Shown: piece after piece, positions 22,167 through 35,511 of the stretch
How the letters are laid out: each line of letters starts with the position of its first letter
Position numbering within the stretch: the stretch's first letter is position 1
From: Glandiceps talaboti
Lineage: Eukaryota; Hemichordata; Enteropneusta; Spengelidae
Direction: 5' to 3'
NCBI RefSeq assembly: GCF_964340395.1
Contig: NC_135550.1
Coordinates: 6,229,101-6,293,100, forward strand
Length of the DNA stretch: 64,000 bases
Translations under genes and position numbers: made by a program
The notes under the pieces: model-generated
Told to the model about the DNA's origin: nothing
The model's input: only the letters and a program-made list of their open reading frames with translations
The model's database searches: none

Positions 22167-25100
22167 GGTGGTGGTGGTGGTGGTGGTGGTGGTGATTTAG
22201 TTTTGAATGTCATAGAGAACACGGACAGTGATACATGTACTGACTCAAGTAGTAACAGTGAGTCAGATTAGAGTGACACTGATAATGGCAATACTGAAGG
22301 TGAAGGTGACGATGATGATAATGATATCAGGGAACCTTTACGAGTGACCAGATCAGGCAGAGTATGCACAACATGGAAAGCACTAAGCAGTCTTTTACTG
22401 TGTGTCACTCTATATGTACAAATATTGCTTTCTAACACAGAGTCAAAATCATTTAATTTGTATGTATACATACATATAATGGGAATATTGATTAACGTTC
22501 AGTATATGCAATATGCAATGTCATGTTTTACAAAATGGGACAAAGGGGAGGGTCACTTTTTACAAATGGAGATTGGGGGAGGGTCATGTTTTACTTAACA
22601 GACCATGTGTGATTTCCTCCGACCCCCCCCCCCCCGCACTACCCATAAGGAGATAGCCACTGGTACCGTCTTATTTTCTCCTGTTTGCCTATTTTTTCTG
22701 ATTAACTGCAACCATACAGTGTCTTTGACACACCTATGAGAAAATAATCAATAAATGACAGAAAAAAGCTTACAAATACAGTAAATGTGGGACTAGTCTA
22801 GTTCTAAACTGGTACAGTGTATTACGTATTAGGAACTAGACTAATGTGGGACGTGGTTAGTGAAAATCGCCCTAGTAGTCAGTATGCAAGATAATAAAAG
22901 GACTGTGTTGCGCAGTCGACTTACACTAACCTATCTCATACTTTGTCCTGTACGGAGTCAGACCATTTCTTAGCTGTGGTTATGGAAAAAAAATTATACA
23001 AAAATAAAAGAAATACACTTGTTATCTGATGTGGACCATGGTAATAGTTCAGCGGAACTAGTCTTGACCATGGCCAGCACATTTTTCTACATTTCAAAAT
23101 GAAAATGGGACGCAACTAACATACAGAAAGTAAAACAAAAACATCAGCGCCCCCCCCCCCACACACACGCATATATATATTTAACCAATAATGTAAAGTG
23201 CTTATAATACGAGGACATAAAAGAAAAAAGTTAATCAAATGATCTCATTTGCATAAACTTACACATAATATAACGATATATATTCTCATGTATAGCATAA
23301 ACTCAACACAAAACGTACACAGCTTTCAATGTTGTTTGGTAATTGTAGACGTATGGTCATTTTGCAGCTTCTCTTCCGCACAGTTAGGAGTTCTTCAAAG
23401 TATTTCAGAAATTGTCACACTGTGTACTATTCCCTTTGTCACCTTCTTCCTTGGAAAGCCAACAAACAATCGTCCACGCTGGGTGGGTTTTGCTATTTCT
23501 TTATCGGCCATTAGCGCAGTGATACTTTCTCTTCCACAATTGGTATCGCAAGAGTATCATTATGACAAGGCTGGTAACACATCCAGTACATCTCAGCTTG
23601 GTTTGTGTTATGCTGATGGTGCAAACGAGACTGAATGCGACGACAGCCAACTGCTTCATAGCGATGATAGTGACATGGCATATCAACTCTTTGTAATCGC
23701 CAGACTAATAGAGGGATTTAGTTCTGCTTTTACGACTCCTCTCAGCTACTCCTACATTGATGATTTTTCTGGCAAACGTTCTTCTGTTTACATAGGTAAG
23801 TGAGTATTGTTACGGTAACTGAAATACAATCATTATCGTTCAACCATATTAAGCAGCCTTCTCTTAAAGTGGTAACTGGCAGTCTGGGAAGGTGGCGATC
23901 ATTTGGAATAAAACAAACGACACAAAACTATGGAAATAGAGGTAAATAAAGACACTTAGCCGGTTTCACCACTTCCGATTTTCAGATTGGGTAACTGATA
24001 GAATGTCACAGCACGGCGTATCTTGCAGACCCAGACTCAGTAACACACATTCCAATTTGAAAGAGAGTTAAGCTTTGCAGAATGCGATCACCCGAGGTAT
24101 AAATATAAGAGAACGTAAAGGACAAACTTGTACAGTACGTGACATATAGTAAATAAAGCAAATCGAGCCTTCTAGCTGATTGGTCGTCTGCCTTGAAAGC
24201 AAAGTTTACGTCAATTTTATTACGAAAGACAAGCGTCGCACAGTTTTTTCTTTGATTAATGATAGTTCCAGCTACATTTTAACCCGCTTTAACTTCTAGA
24301 ACTATTTCCTTTGGTTCATTTGTGCCTAGGTTTACTGGACGCTGCCTTCGGGATAGGAACGCCCCTTGGATTTGGACTGATCGCTCCCGCCTGTCTCACA
24401 GTATACGTAGACTTCAATCGGGTGAACGTTTCGGAGATTAACATAGACGATACTGATCCTCGTTGGGTTGGTGCCTGGTGGCTCCCCTCCGTCGTAATGT
24501 TCCCGTTATTCATTCCCGTGGCTATATTGCTTTTCTTTTTCCCAAAGTCTCTTCCAACTGATGGGAAAATTGACAACAACACCAGACAACAACAACAACG
24601 ACAACAAAAACCCAGGCTTAAAGTAAACGGCATTCTCGCTCATGTTAAAGGTGAGCACGTCTTTTTTATATTAATATTCACATAAATTACAAGTCAGTAA
24701 TCGAACAGCTTGCTGTGTATATAAAGTTATTGTTGTTTTAAAAGAAAGAATATAGTAAGTGAAGGAAATAACACAAGACAGTGTACAATTTGTTTCATTA
24801 TTCGATCTCAGCATTTAGCTAGTATGTTTTGGGCCTTGAAAGATTGCTAAATACTACGAAAATCGTGAAACCTGTAACAAAACGTCGCCTGGCTGGACAA
24901 AAATCTTACTTATATTGCTACATTTTATCGTTTGGTGCGAAAAAAATATCAGACCAACATTGCGTCTTTAATCTTTTAGCGTGAAATACATCATAACTGG
25001 CATTGCTACACTTTCTTTTGGCTAACAGTGAGCTATCGTCAATTATATATCAGACCACTATAGCGATCAGAGGTTGAAATATACAAGGACAAGTGAAGGT

Positions 25101-28100
25101 ATCAACTTAACATTTGTGCGTTCATTCTGATATTTTTTTAGGCGGTCAGTTGACTAAAATGTAACAACTGAACTTCAATTCTTGTCAAGCCAGACAATAA
25201 CATGTGGCTATGTTAATTATATATTTTTTTGTCAAATAAGATTTAGCAACGTCTCAGACATATTTGTCTCGCCATACGATAAAATGTAGCAATGTTGGTA
25301 AGATTATTGTCGGTGCCATGATTTTCGTTGTAATAGCCACAACGTATCTTCACTGATTGTAGTTGTTGTGATTATTGTTTTGTTAAAGCGAGAAGTCTAA
25401 TCTATTTTTACGTCAATTGGTATTATCTTGATAATTTCTCAGATCTCCTCAAATCAGCTTTTGAAATAGTGAAGAACCCAGTGTTTATGATTGTTGTGGT
25501 GGCTGTGGCGATAAATAGTCCCGTTGGATTTGTACTCTTTATGCCGAAATATTTTCAAAAGGACCTTGGTTTTACTGCCAGTATGGGGAATATGATCATG
25601 GGTGAGTTACAGATTGAGAAGCATCGTATTGACGACAGAAACAAAGCTTTTAGCTAAAATATTTCATGATTTTTGGTACTCGTGTGGGTAAAGGGTACAT
25701 ATGTACCCTGGTGGACAAAAATTACAGCCATAAACTCTACAAAAATTCACAAAGTATGGGTCAAAAGTCTACATTTTAGCCAGAAACGGGTCAAATGTCA
25801 TGAGTTTTGAACACTTTTATACACTTTCACGTGACACGTGCATGCTTTAGTCATCGCTAATTCATTGGCTGCCCGAGGGCCGGCGGAGCCTACTTTCGAT
25901 AAAGATGACTGAAAACAACCTGTCGAAACAACCTTATTCAAAATATGGGGTCAAAAGTCGTACGTGCATTCAAAGAGGTGGATCAAACCTCTACATAATG
26001 CTTTAAAATCGTTTGAACCCCCTTTCAATTTTTTCCATGAGCCAATACTGTTCTTTAAAATATTCTGAAACTATTACGTTTTTTGTTTGTTGACGAACAT
26101 GACGTGTCATGATCACTATCCAAATACCCATCCTATGTTCCGACCCTCCCCCCGTTGAATTTGGTTCATTTGAATGACGCAAGGGTTCACTTGGGTGGGG
26201 GTTCTTTCGTAAATCATGTACATTTTTGCCTTGAAATAATTTCAGTTTGCGCATACGTCCAGCTCACTAGCTAGATGCACACGTGTTTGTGTGAGTCGGA
26301 CGACTGGTACAATTCAAAAGGGAAAGGATATCATGTGAATTCACGTTTTTTTATTCAAATACTTTAATATTAGACTATACATTAAACGTTGGTTTTATCG
26401 CTGTTCAGGTATCAGTAACAGTGCCTAGTTTGCATTGATCCAAACTTCGGCGGAAGTGACGCAGGAGACTAGCTACACTACTTCCGATCCATTACTGCCC
26501 TACATGTACTCTTGACGCTTTCATATATTTCAAATACTTGTAATGCATCCCGGCTGTTCACAGTAAGCGAGCAAATCGGTGAAGTGGTGTGAATGTAATA
26601 ATATCATGCATGGTTATGTATCAGTACGATTTTCTTGTTGAATTTTCAGGATTTTTGTGGCTGTTTCCACACTTTCCAATGGGGTTGACAATGGGCTTTG
26701 TTATTAAAAAGTTGAAACTAGGTCAGACTGGGCTGGCAAGGTTAATACTGGCAGTCGTGGGTCTCATTGTAGTTACAAACTGTCTCGTCATAACTTTACC
26801 ATGCGAAGGACCTTATTTCGAAGGAACGAAGTAAGTGAATTAGGATTTCCCTGAAACTAAAAGAGAGAGAACTAAAATATGAAGTTTGCTTTTGATTCCT
26901 ATAAACAGTAAACACTCCTGGTCTTATACTGAGCTGCAACTGGAAATTTTTTTAAATCATTATTTTGATAGATATAATGACTAAATACTAATATTATACT
27001 CCATGAAGTATATTGTTGGGTGTAGATAGACGTATTCGTGTAACCGAACATTGAGCACTGTACAGCAGATACATTCAAATTTATTGTTTTCGAGAGCGGA
27101 CTCAAAATCCCTACACTCAACGGCAAGCACACAACGAATATGGAACATGTGAATGGATCAAAGTTTATCATTGAATTATTCTTGCGTATTATCCATTCTC
27201 AATCTTTGAAAGTATCGCACTGAAAAGTAGTTCATGCGCCACAAGACAGACTTTCTGTCGTCACGACCACGTGATTAGCTTTATACACTGTAACCATCAA
27301 GGTGCATAATTCAAGGAAGAACATTTGCTAAAGATTCCAACCTGTTATTATAGTACTGTTGTCCACTGATTAACAAATACAATGTCATTTTTATACAAAA
27401 CTGAGCATGTGTGTGCAAAAGTGTTATCGGTATTCTGACAAAAAACGGCCCGGTCGCAAAGTGATAACGACAGTGTAAACTGTATGGTGCTATTTTCTTT
27501 ACTACAGAGCAGGACAAACTGTAAATGAACAGTGTAATGTTGACTGCGATTGTACTCTGGAACATTACCAACCAGTTTGCGGATCTGATGGGTTTAATTA
27601 CTACTCACCGTGTTATGCTGGATGTACCACGGCAGTCACTGACAAGGTAATACGCGTACGAACATATATATTACATTATGTATTGGTTCATGTACTTTCA
27701 AATGTAATATTTAATTCACTTTCACCGTGTAAAAAGTATGGCAGCAGAGACAGTGGAGACATCTCCAATATCTATGATTGCCGTAACTTTGTGTATGAAT
27801 GCAAGTGACGTGCACGAGCCAAGTTGAAAAAAATTAAAATATACGCTGGTCGTTCTTAGTCTCGGTTACCCAGACTTTCGCCGCTGGGGGGCCTGCCTAC
27901 GAGACCTCCCCAAGCTCGTCTGGGTGGTCTAGTAGAAGAGCCCCAGCGGTGAGAGTCTGGGTAACCGAGACTGCGTCGTTCTGTGTCATGACAAAGCGCG
28001 TCTGTCACGACAACGCGTGTCACTGATTCTTTTGTGTTCGAAATATGAGTCAAAACGTTCAAAATTGCCATTACTTTCCCCGGTTTTCCTTTGATATTTA

Positions 28101-30694
28101 CTGGTGCTGGTATAATTATGTTATTCTCCAATATTACTCTTCATTCAGCCGGAAAATACTCGTGACATGAGGGTTGTCACTACGAGTCCCTAGATTCGTA
28201 GTGACAAAGGCCCTTAGGTCACTCGTATTTTCCTTGGTTGAACGAAGAAAAATATTGGAGAATAACATCTAAATGTCGCGATTATTTTTCAACCAAATGA
28301 AAATATGTGAGTATAACAACACTTTACCTATACAAGCTTAATAATGTTGTCAAAATGTTAACGATTTGACCTTTGACTCATAATCTATTTTAAGCACCAG
28401 CCAGTGACGTAGACGCGCATTGTAGTGACTTTAACTATCGCCAGAAAATGATGTCCATATTTTCTGTTCGAATATGTACAATTTTGCTTGAATTCAGATA
28501 CTTGTCATTTCTTAGTTATAACCTTACTTCAGTGTGTATTCTTCTAATTCCAAACAAATTCTCTTTTTTTCAGAATTTCACAAATTGTCACTGTGTTGAG
28601 ACTCAAACAGAAAATCCTTCCGATACATTTGCATATGACGGTCTTTGTCCGACACCAAGGTGTGAATATTTTGTCGTATTTCTTTTCATCCTGACCCTGT
28701 TTGCAATCGGTAATAGTGGCGCCAGCCTTCCATCGACGTTGATCATAATAAGGTAATAGGACGGTGTATTAAATTCATAAAATCACACTAAATAAGTATT
28801 TTCAAAACTTACTCATTTGGACGTCACTGAGTTCGTTAGTGGTATGAGCTTTAATTACAGATACTTATTATATTATGCGCTATCGAACCACATGATAATG
28901 CACTTGTAACCCTTATTACAATGTACAAAATTTAATGTAACCAAAACGTTAAAGGCTATCAGTAACGTACGTGTACCCTATTTAGCCCATATTCAGTCAT
29001 AACCACAATTTGCATATATGTGTTACAGGAGAAGAGGTATTATCGAAACAACAACTTTTCATTTAACTTCTTTGGACTGTATGCGTTCTATTTTGTACGA
29101 TTAGCATGTTTTGCATAAAACACACACGTTCGGCTATGATAATGATAAATTAACTTTTTGTTTGTTTGTTTGTTTGTTTGTTTGTTTGTTTGTTTGTTTG
29201 TTTGTTTGTTTGTTACATTGATTTCTCCATTCATTACAAAACTAAATGGCCCATACTATGTGTACGAGTACGGCAAGTACTTTGATTGGCAATATTGTAA
29301 ATGAACGTCTAGCTATAAATTACCTAATCTCGCTCTCCTGATATCAACGAGAAAATACGTTAGTTTACGGTATAAGTCTTACTTGCATAGGAAGTTACAT
29401 GTTACATTCCGATACTTCTATAAAATATATTGAAAAAATAACCCTGCAAATTCATGTGATTTTTGTAGGTCAGTCTATCCTGATCAGAAATCATTTGCAT
29501 TAGGGCTGAAGACTGTTATATCCGCCATAAGTAAGTATGCTGTAGGCTATGCGAAATTTTCCAACATTGCTCGTCGTTTAATGTTAAGATGATAACCGAT
29601 TTCAAATACTGTTCGTGAATCTTTTACGAAATAAAACATTTACTATCTACTGTACGACTACACGGATATCAGTAAGCTTATATTGTTTTAGAGAATAGGA
29701 CACAATGTGACATGAACAAATATGAAATTATAATTTATACAACACATTATGCTTTCTTTCGTCGATACTGTAATGTGATAACGGTAATCAATCATAACTT
29801 GTCATTTCAGTCACGGTAGCATTCCCCATCATCGCAGGCGAAATCATCGATGCGACTTGCATTCTATGGCGGCAAGAATGTGGCGAGCAAGGAGCGTGTG
29901 CTCAGTATGATAACTATCTGTATCGGGTTTTGTTTATGGGAATTAGTGCTACCTTAAGCACTGTGGCGTTCTTTATGCTTATTGGACTGTTGTTTGTACT
30001 CAAGAAGAGGGCGAATACGACGGGATACGAAGCCCGCCATCTTGCTGATGCAGACATTGGAAATGAGAAGATTGAAATGACACCGTCTACGGTAGGTATA
30101 GATTTTGAGTCGTAAATTATATTGATGGATTAGAAGGCAAATCAATGAACTACTTTTAACTTCTGAATTACGAATACATGTAGCTCGAAATATTGTCTCA
30201 GAATCTGTTCAATGAAATCACTCACTCACTCACTCCTCCCTCACTCCCTCACTCACTCACTCACTCACTCACTCACTCACTCACTCACTCACTCACTCAC
30301 TCACTCACTCACTCACCCACCCACCCACTCACTCACTCACTCACTCACTCACTCACTCACTCACTCACTCACTCACTCACTCACTCACTCACTCACTCAC
30401 TCACTCGCTCGCTCACTCATTCACTCATCATAAACAAAGAAAAAGGTGTTCTTTCCGGCACATTCACGCAGACTAGCAACATAGTTTTAAGCACTTGAAA
30501 TGTCGGCTATCACCATCTTCATCTATCACATGCATTGGTGCAATTAGTTTCAAAATTGGTCCAGTTACAACTAGAAGTGTAGCTTTAAGTCTAATTTAAT
30601 GATGACATGATTTTCGATTTCGGTAATGTTTGTTTTTTTCAATTTTGTTTTTCCAAAGGATGGTGGACGCGACAACCCAGACACAAATTGCTGA
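20916..30694 (+). CDS. SLCO/OATP-family organic anion transporter, gene A (complete, 11 coding exons, 665 aa)
   Basis: This is a twelve-span plasma-membrane uptake carrier for amphipathic organic anions; the substrate is not predictable. Coding exons: 20916-20949, 21495-21672, 23368-23795, 24330-24650, 25443-25601, 26650-26830, 27508-27646, 28574-28752, 29469-29530, 29811-30091 and 30659-30694. All have GT-AG junctions; intron phases are 1,2,1,1,1,2,0,2,1,0. The OATP signature DPRWVGAWW is at about residues 256-264, followed by LP instead of the usual [14 protein letters not shown] marks the TM2-3 side. FLLG-type helices alternate with an extracellular loop carrying NTSS and NETE glycosylation sequons. 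The Kazal-type loop between TM9 and TM10 (about residues 440-510) has ten cysteines, including CDC, PVCGSDG and PCYAGC. The C-terminus is DNPDTNC. Length is normal for OATPs. The start lies after a (CAAGA)5 leader; no earlier ATG fits the exon. Retaining the last intron would instead end in VGIDFES. Confidence 0.93.
21790..22640 (+). mobile_element. GAT-repeat element, copy 1 (in gene A intron 2)
   Basis: About 850 bases are closely matched by 35101-35985 in the same orientation: a GGGAGGGTCACATTTTAC start, an AT-rich body, a TATGATGGTGATGGTAGCAG lead-in, a (GAT)n tract, GATTTAGTTTTGAATGTCAT, and a tail with repeated GGGAGGGTCA motifs and poly-C. In this copy one frame reads acidic (poly-D, then [13 protein letters not shown]), one TAG, and then [25 protein letters not shown]. 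That resembles the acidic linker and basic patch of a transposon protein, but is only a remnant. The 3' end here stops at a C-tract and lacks the terminal inverted repeat seen in copy 2. Confidence 0.7.
22079..22195. repeat. (GAT)n followed by (GGT)n
   Basis: About 24 GAT units abut about 14 GGT units within the GAT-repeat element. Copy 2 has GAT only, so the GGT block arose in this copy or was lost in the other. Confidence 0.95.
22985..23090 (-). mobile_element. LINE 3'-end fragment in gene A intron 2
   Basis: The minus strand carries the two-tier hairpin (23032-23076). The outer arms are TGG-CCATGGT and ACCATGG-CCA; the inner TAGTTC / GAACTA closes on the loop CGCT (minus strand; AGCG as given). 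It is followed by ACATCAGATAAC and an A/T-rich end. Structure and order match the 3' UTRs of LINE copies 1 and 2. No ORF2 homology is attached, so this is a severely 5'-truncated insertion or a derived SINE-like piece. Confidence 0.55.
27857..27974. mobile_element. palindromic foldback MITE with 8-bp target duplication (gene A intron 7)
   Basis: The left end TAGTCTCGGTTACCCAGAC and the right end GTCTGGGTAACCGAGACTGC are inverted repeats of about 18 bp. The whole 118 bases fold on themselves with CCGCTGGGG / CCCCAGCGG extending the stem. A perfect GTCGTTCT direct repeat flanks it (27849-27856 and 27975-27982). The 8-bp duplication suggests hAT or P superfamily mobilisation. Confidence 0.8.
28004..28429. 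mobile_element. large palindromic element (gene A intron 7)
   Basis: The outer ends are GTCACGACAACGCG and, inverted, CGCGCATTGTAGTGAC. A second, longer inverted core has TTATTCTCCAATATT (about 28121) against AATATTGGAGAATAA (about 28252), with ACTCGT / GTCACTACGA motifs in the middle. A related copy lies in gene B intron 8 (about 46345-46560). No coding capacity is seen. Confidence 0.65.
29157..29212. repeat. (TTTG)n microsatellite
   Basis: About 14 TTTG units in gene A intron 8. The same motif occurs in gene B intron 6 (43856-43919), not at the homologous intron position. Confidence 0.95.
30219..30425. repeat. (ACTC)n microsatellite in gene A last intron
   Basis: About 50 ACTC units with a central ACCC block and a CGCT interruption near the right end, between coding exons 10 and 11 of gene A. 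Confidence 0.95.
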
Positions 30695-30929
30695 GTTTGA
30701 AATGTTAAACAGTAATTCTGATATCCGAAGTACTTGGCCATGTAATATATATCTCATTGTATTTTGCGGACCTGCAACCGTCAGATATGAAAAAAGTCGC
30801 TAAAAGCACAAGGAATTATAATAACCGAAGGTCGATCTCTTAAGCAGTCGAATATCAAATACTAGTTGTACGTTTTCCAAGGAACCCTTTTTAAAATATG
30901 AAGTGCAATAACTTTCAAACACACTAATG

Positions 30930-31125
<196 letters not shown>

Positions 31126-31208
31126 CATATCCCAGCACGCGCATAATTCTACCTCGATTATACTGTGCAATACGAGAAAGCAACTCGGCGTATCCAGAAG
31201 TCATTTTA

Positions 31209-31553
31209 AAGAGGTCATATAGATGAGGATTGGGTATTTATTTTGGATATTTAATTTATAATATATTTTATCCTGGCTTACTTCTTTGAAAATCAACGTG
31301 AAACAATATAGATCAAGTTGGTCTTTGCAATTCAATCAATTGCAAACTATCAATAAATGCGTACAATGTTTGTTATTGTACGTACATTAACAAACCTTTT
31401 ACACATATTTTAACTTTTTGCAATATATTGAATTACAAACACAGACTTGGTCTTTTTTGTTTCACATTGATTTTTGATATAGGGAGCCATGATAAAATTA
31501 TTTTATCAATCAAAATCCAAAACAAATTCAAATCCTCATCCATATGGCCACTG
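31209..31553. mobile_element. TA-flanked MITE, copy 1 (Tc1/mariner-type ends)
   Basis: The left end AAGAGGTCATATAGATGAGG and the inverted right end CCTCATCCATATGGCCACTG match the better preserved copy at 47097-47425. A TA dinucleotide precedes the left end. An AATAAA at 31352-31357 inside it is the first good poly(A)-signal candidate after gene A. Confidence 0.7.
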
Positions 31554-32971
31554 TTGTTGACACCATCAGTTCCCTAAACGTAAAAAAATGAGACGAATTG
31601 TCAACTCGATGATGATGTTTAAGCAAGAGAAATTGAAAAACGACCATTATGACTTTTTTTTACTCGTATTAAGATCCCATCAAGGGGACTACTCGATTAC
31701 CTTTAAATACCATAGTTCGTGTCTTCTGTACTTGCAAAATGAAAAAAATAAATAAATATTCAAAAATGTCAGCGATGACGTGGATATACATTTTTGATCG
31801 CTTGTTGTACGTGCTGCAGCTTTTTGAAATATATATGGCTCTACTGACTTGACACATACTTGAGAGTGTTATTGCTTGGTATTAAAGCCTCTCCTTAACA
31901 TCAAAGTTATCATTTTAATAAACCATACATCTTAATTGGAACGATCACCCCTATAAGGTTGTTATAGTCAAAGAGAGTTCGTTTAACCAGCACTATATTC
32001 ATTTAAATCATTTTGAGATTCAAATGTTCTAAACTATAATAATTACGTATCCGTCCCTTAGTTGGTAGCGGTTAGTCGTATAAATCTGTATCATGTTTAT
32101 TCATAATTGTTTTCTGTGTGAGTTTAAAGCTCCCAAAAATGAAAACAATAACCCCAAACCCTTGCAGTGCAATCAACAGTGATATAAGGTGACATTTTCG
32201 ACTGTACTTTCAGATTTGTCAACAGGACGACCAGGTATGTAGAAAACATGGACCTTACTAAGAAGGGGTCAAAGATATCAAGAGATTTGTCACATTTGTA
32301 CTGTTACGTAGTAAGCCAACACTTTCGTAGGGTCACGTGTTCTCAGACTGGGTAATAAGTCAAGCTTGATATAAAACCTATTAACGTGTCCAGTTGAGAA
32401 TTTCAGGACATAAGCCGCGTTTACTACTCTATTTTTGACAGGGAGCATATTGAAAGCTATCCATAGTATTTCATTTCATTTACTGAAGCATATAGCCTCA
32501 CTTGTTATTGGCAAACATTTAACAATCCATATGGAACATTTAACCACAATGCAAGGTCATCCAAGCACCCATCATTGTTATTTGTGTCATGTTTACCAGA
32601 TCAGAATAGGTATCAATGAATGAATGCTTTGATTTTGTCCAGTTTGTTGACCTGCAAGTGCCTAGCACCTGTAGATCTGACGATAAATGTATAGATCTAA
32701 TGTCGGATAGTGGATTATTATATTATCATAAATAAGCCAATAAATCATTATTTCGAGGTCACTTTTACCCCCCCACACTGTGTACTATTACTATGTCACC
32801 TTGATCTCATTCGACCTAGGTTTTTGCAGGAACCAAGACTCATTTTGTTCTGGATTTCCCACGAAAGTTTAACCTCTGATAAAGAAAAAGAAGAAAGATC
32901 GCAGTATATTTTGAGGGCTCTAGCAGTTAATAGAAGTGTAATTTGACAACACGAAGTACGTCAAAGTTTGG

Positions 32972-32991
32972 AGGTCAAAGGTCAAAGGCCA
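32972..32991 (+). promoter_or_regulatory. triple AGGTCA-type half-site array with perfect DR1 (candidate nuclear-receptor element)
   Basis: AGGTCA-A-AGGTCA-A-AGGCCA: two perfect direct-repeat half-sites separated by one base, plus a third with one mismatch at the same spacing. DR1 elements are bound by HNF4 and RXR-type receptors, which control transporter genes in other animals. It lies 3.1 kb upstream of the gene B start codon, in a segment partly repeated downstream of gene B and upstream of gene C. Binding is inferred only. Confidence 0.5.
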
Positions 32992-34481
32992 CTACTCGCC
33001 CCTAGTTAACACCGGTACCATTCCAAAGAATCAACCTCGACATATATAGGGCTAGCGTTAACATGGTTAAGAAATATGAATACTGGTAACAAGGCTTTGG
33101 CACTCTCTTTAATATTACAATAGTAAATCACTTCATGTAAATCCGATACAAAATTCTTATCAATAGTGAGAGAAGTATGGGAAAAGTGTAGATGAGAAGA
33201 GTAGTCCCTCACCTCAAAGAATAGAAGTTGTACACTTACGGCGTCGTTTCTCTCAGAATAGGCTGAATCGATCATAGGGACCGGACATAATTTACGGAGG
33301 GGGGGGGGGGGGCTGGGGAGAAATTATCTCTGACTTGGTTTTTTCCTGGCCCCCCATCCACTGTGACCAAAATTTCACAGCCCCCCCCCCTTTCAAAAGT
33401 ATAAAAATTTCATGCCCCCCCCCCCAATAAAAAAAAAAAAAAAGTGCACAATATCCTGGCCCCTACAATAACTAAAAAGAGTACAAATTTTTTTGTTACT
33501 GTAGCACAACTGTAATATTTCTTTTGGTACTACTATTATGTTACTATTTCAGCCCAAACAACTTAGTAGTTGTAGAGGAAGGTTTTTAGAAAACAAAACA
33601 AAATAAAACATTTTGACCATACATGTAATCATACACATGTGGTATAATCTTGTTTATTTCCCAACTAGACACCATAAGTAGTCATCACTTAATACCAAGG
33701 CATTTGATGTGGTTGTTTTAACTGTCATTCACTGATACATACACAGAAACACAGATACAGAGTAAACACACATTCACATGCGTGATTTGTGAAAAACTGT
33801 AGTGGGGACATTTGTGGGGAGTATCTAAGGATATCACATCACCTACATAGTGTATTCAAATATCTATTTATACTCATAACACAATAACTATCTAATGTCA
33901 GACATTTGTGATGTCATGAAGTGCTAGCAAACTAAGGATTTTATGCACACTGAGGTCTGACAAATATAGCTTTCACTTTCCTACACCAAATGCATTACCA
34001 ATACACATGTAAATGTAAGACATTTGTGACTTCATGAAAGTGCAAAGAAATTCAGAATGTTGTGGAATACTTAGATGTAATCAATATGCTTTCAGTTCCA
34101 AAACCATACATATTTAAACCTATAGTGTCAGGCATTTGTGTCTTCATGATGGGGACAGCAAATTCAGAATTGTATTCAATACACTGTACAGTGATCAGAT
34201 GAGTATTACTCACAGTTTTCTAAACCATTCACATTAAGCTTGAAGTGCAGTGTCAATGATGAATAGCCTTTGCAATACAATCCCTTTATTCATAATCTTG
34301 AATTCATATAAAAGCAAGTTTCAGACTCTAGTGAGTCTGAGAGTGAAACTCAAGAATAGTGTCAAGGAAAGAAATAAAACACATATCTAAATTAATCTGG
34401 CCAGACGTTTTTGTATTGACATTTTTCACCAAAAGGTCACTTTTTAATCACATAAATTACAGGTCCTATGCTAGTATATTA

Positions 34482-34687
<206 letters not shown>

Positions 34688-34737
34688 GTATCCTTGATGG
34701 TAATTACACACTGAACCTGTTTCCACAGTGCTAAAAT

Positions 34738-34782
34738 GTATGTATGTATGTATGTATGTATGTATGTATGATGTATGTATAC

Positions 34783-34827
<45 letters not shown>
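34738..34827. repeat. (TGTA)n and (TG)n microsatellites
   Basis: About eight TGTA units, then about 20 TG units. Confidence 0.95.
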
Positions 34828-34829
<2 letters not shown>

Positions 34830-35100
34830 CAACTTGGAGTATATAAGAGTAATTCAGGGTGTATCAAGTTAATCTTGAGTAGTGTTTTTATGCTTCACTA
34901 AATAGGTACATACAAACATACACATTTCCATTTTAATACATAAATGAAAGTGTAGACATTCAATATTAAAGGCGATATCAAGTGCTATCTCATGCAATGC
35001 TAAATTTTCTAACATATTAATTTTTTTCAATGACAAAATATTTCGCGGCCCCCCCCCTTTCGAACCATGAGAATTTTCATGGCCCCCCTTCAAGCCTCCC

Positions 35101-35397
35101 ATTACAATGTTTGGGAGAGGGTCACATTTTACAATCCGTAGTTTTGTGATCAAGTTGAAGAATCAATTATTGTCAATTTGTTTTGTGTGTTTGAGATGTA
35201 AAAGTGAGATGAGCACTCAGCATTTATTTTTATGAGTACTTTACATGCCAAAATACAAAAATAAAACTTCATATATTGTAAGAAAATTGTTTAATAAAAC
35301 AATGCATTTTGTTGAGTGTACCACTTCACCTTATCACTTACACTGTCGTTGTTTAACTGATGTTAAAATATGATGGTGATGGTAGCAGTGATGATGG

Positions 35398-35454
<57 letters not shown>

Positions 35455-35455
35455 C

Positions 35456-35511
<56 letters not shown>

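Noticed and set aside
22044-22271. Poly-Asp/poly-Gly ORF as a gene
   Set aside because: It is a (GAT)n-(GGT)n microsatellite inside a repeated element with a second copy elsewhere and a stop codon in the flanking frame. Annotated as a transposon remnant instead.
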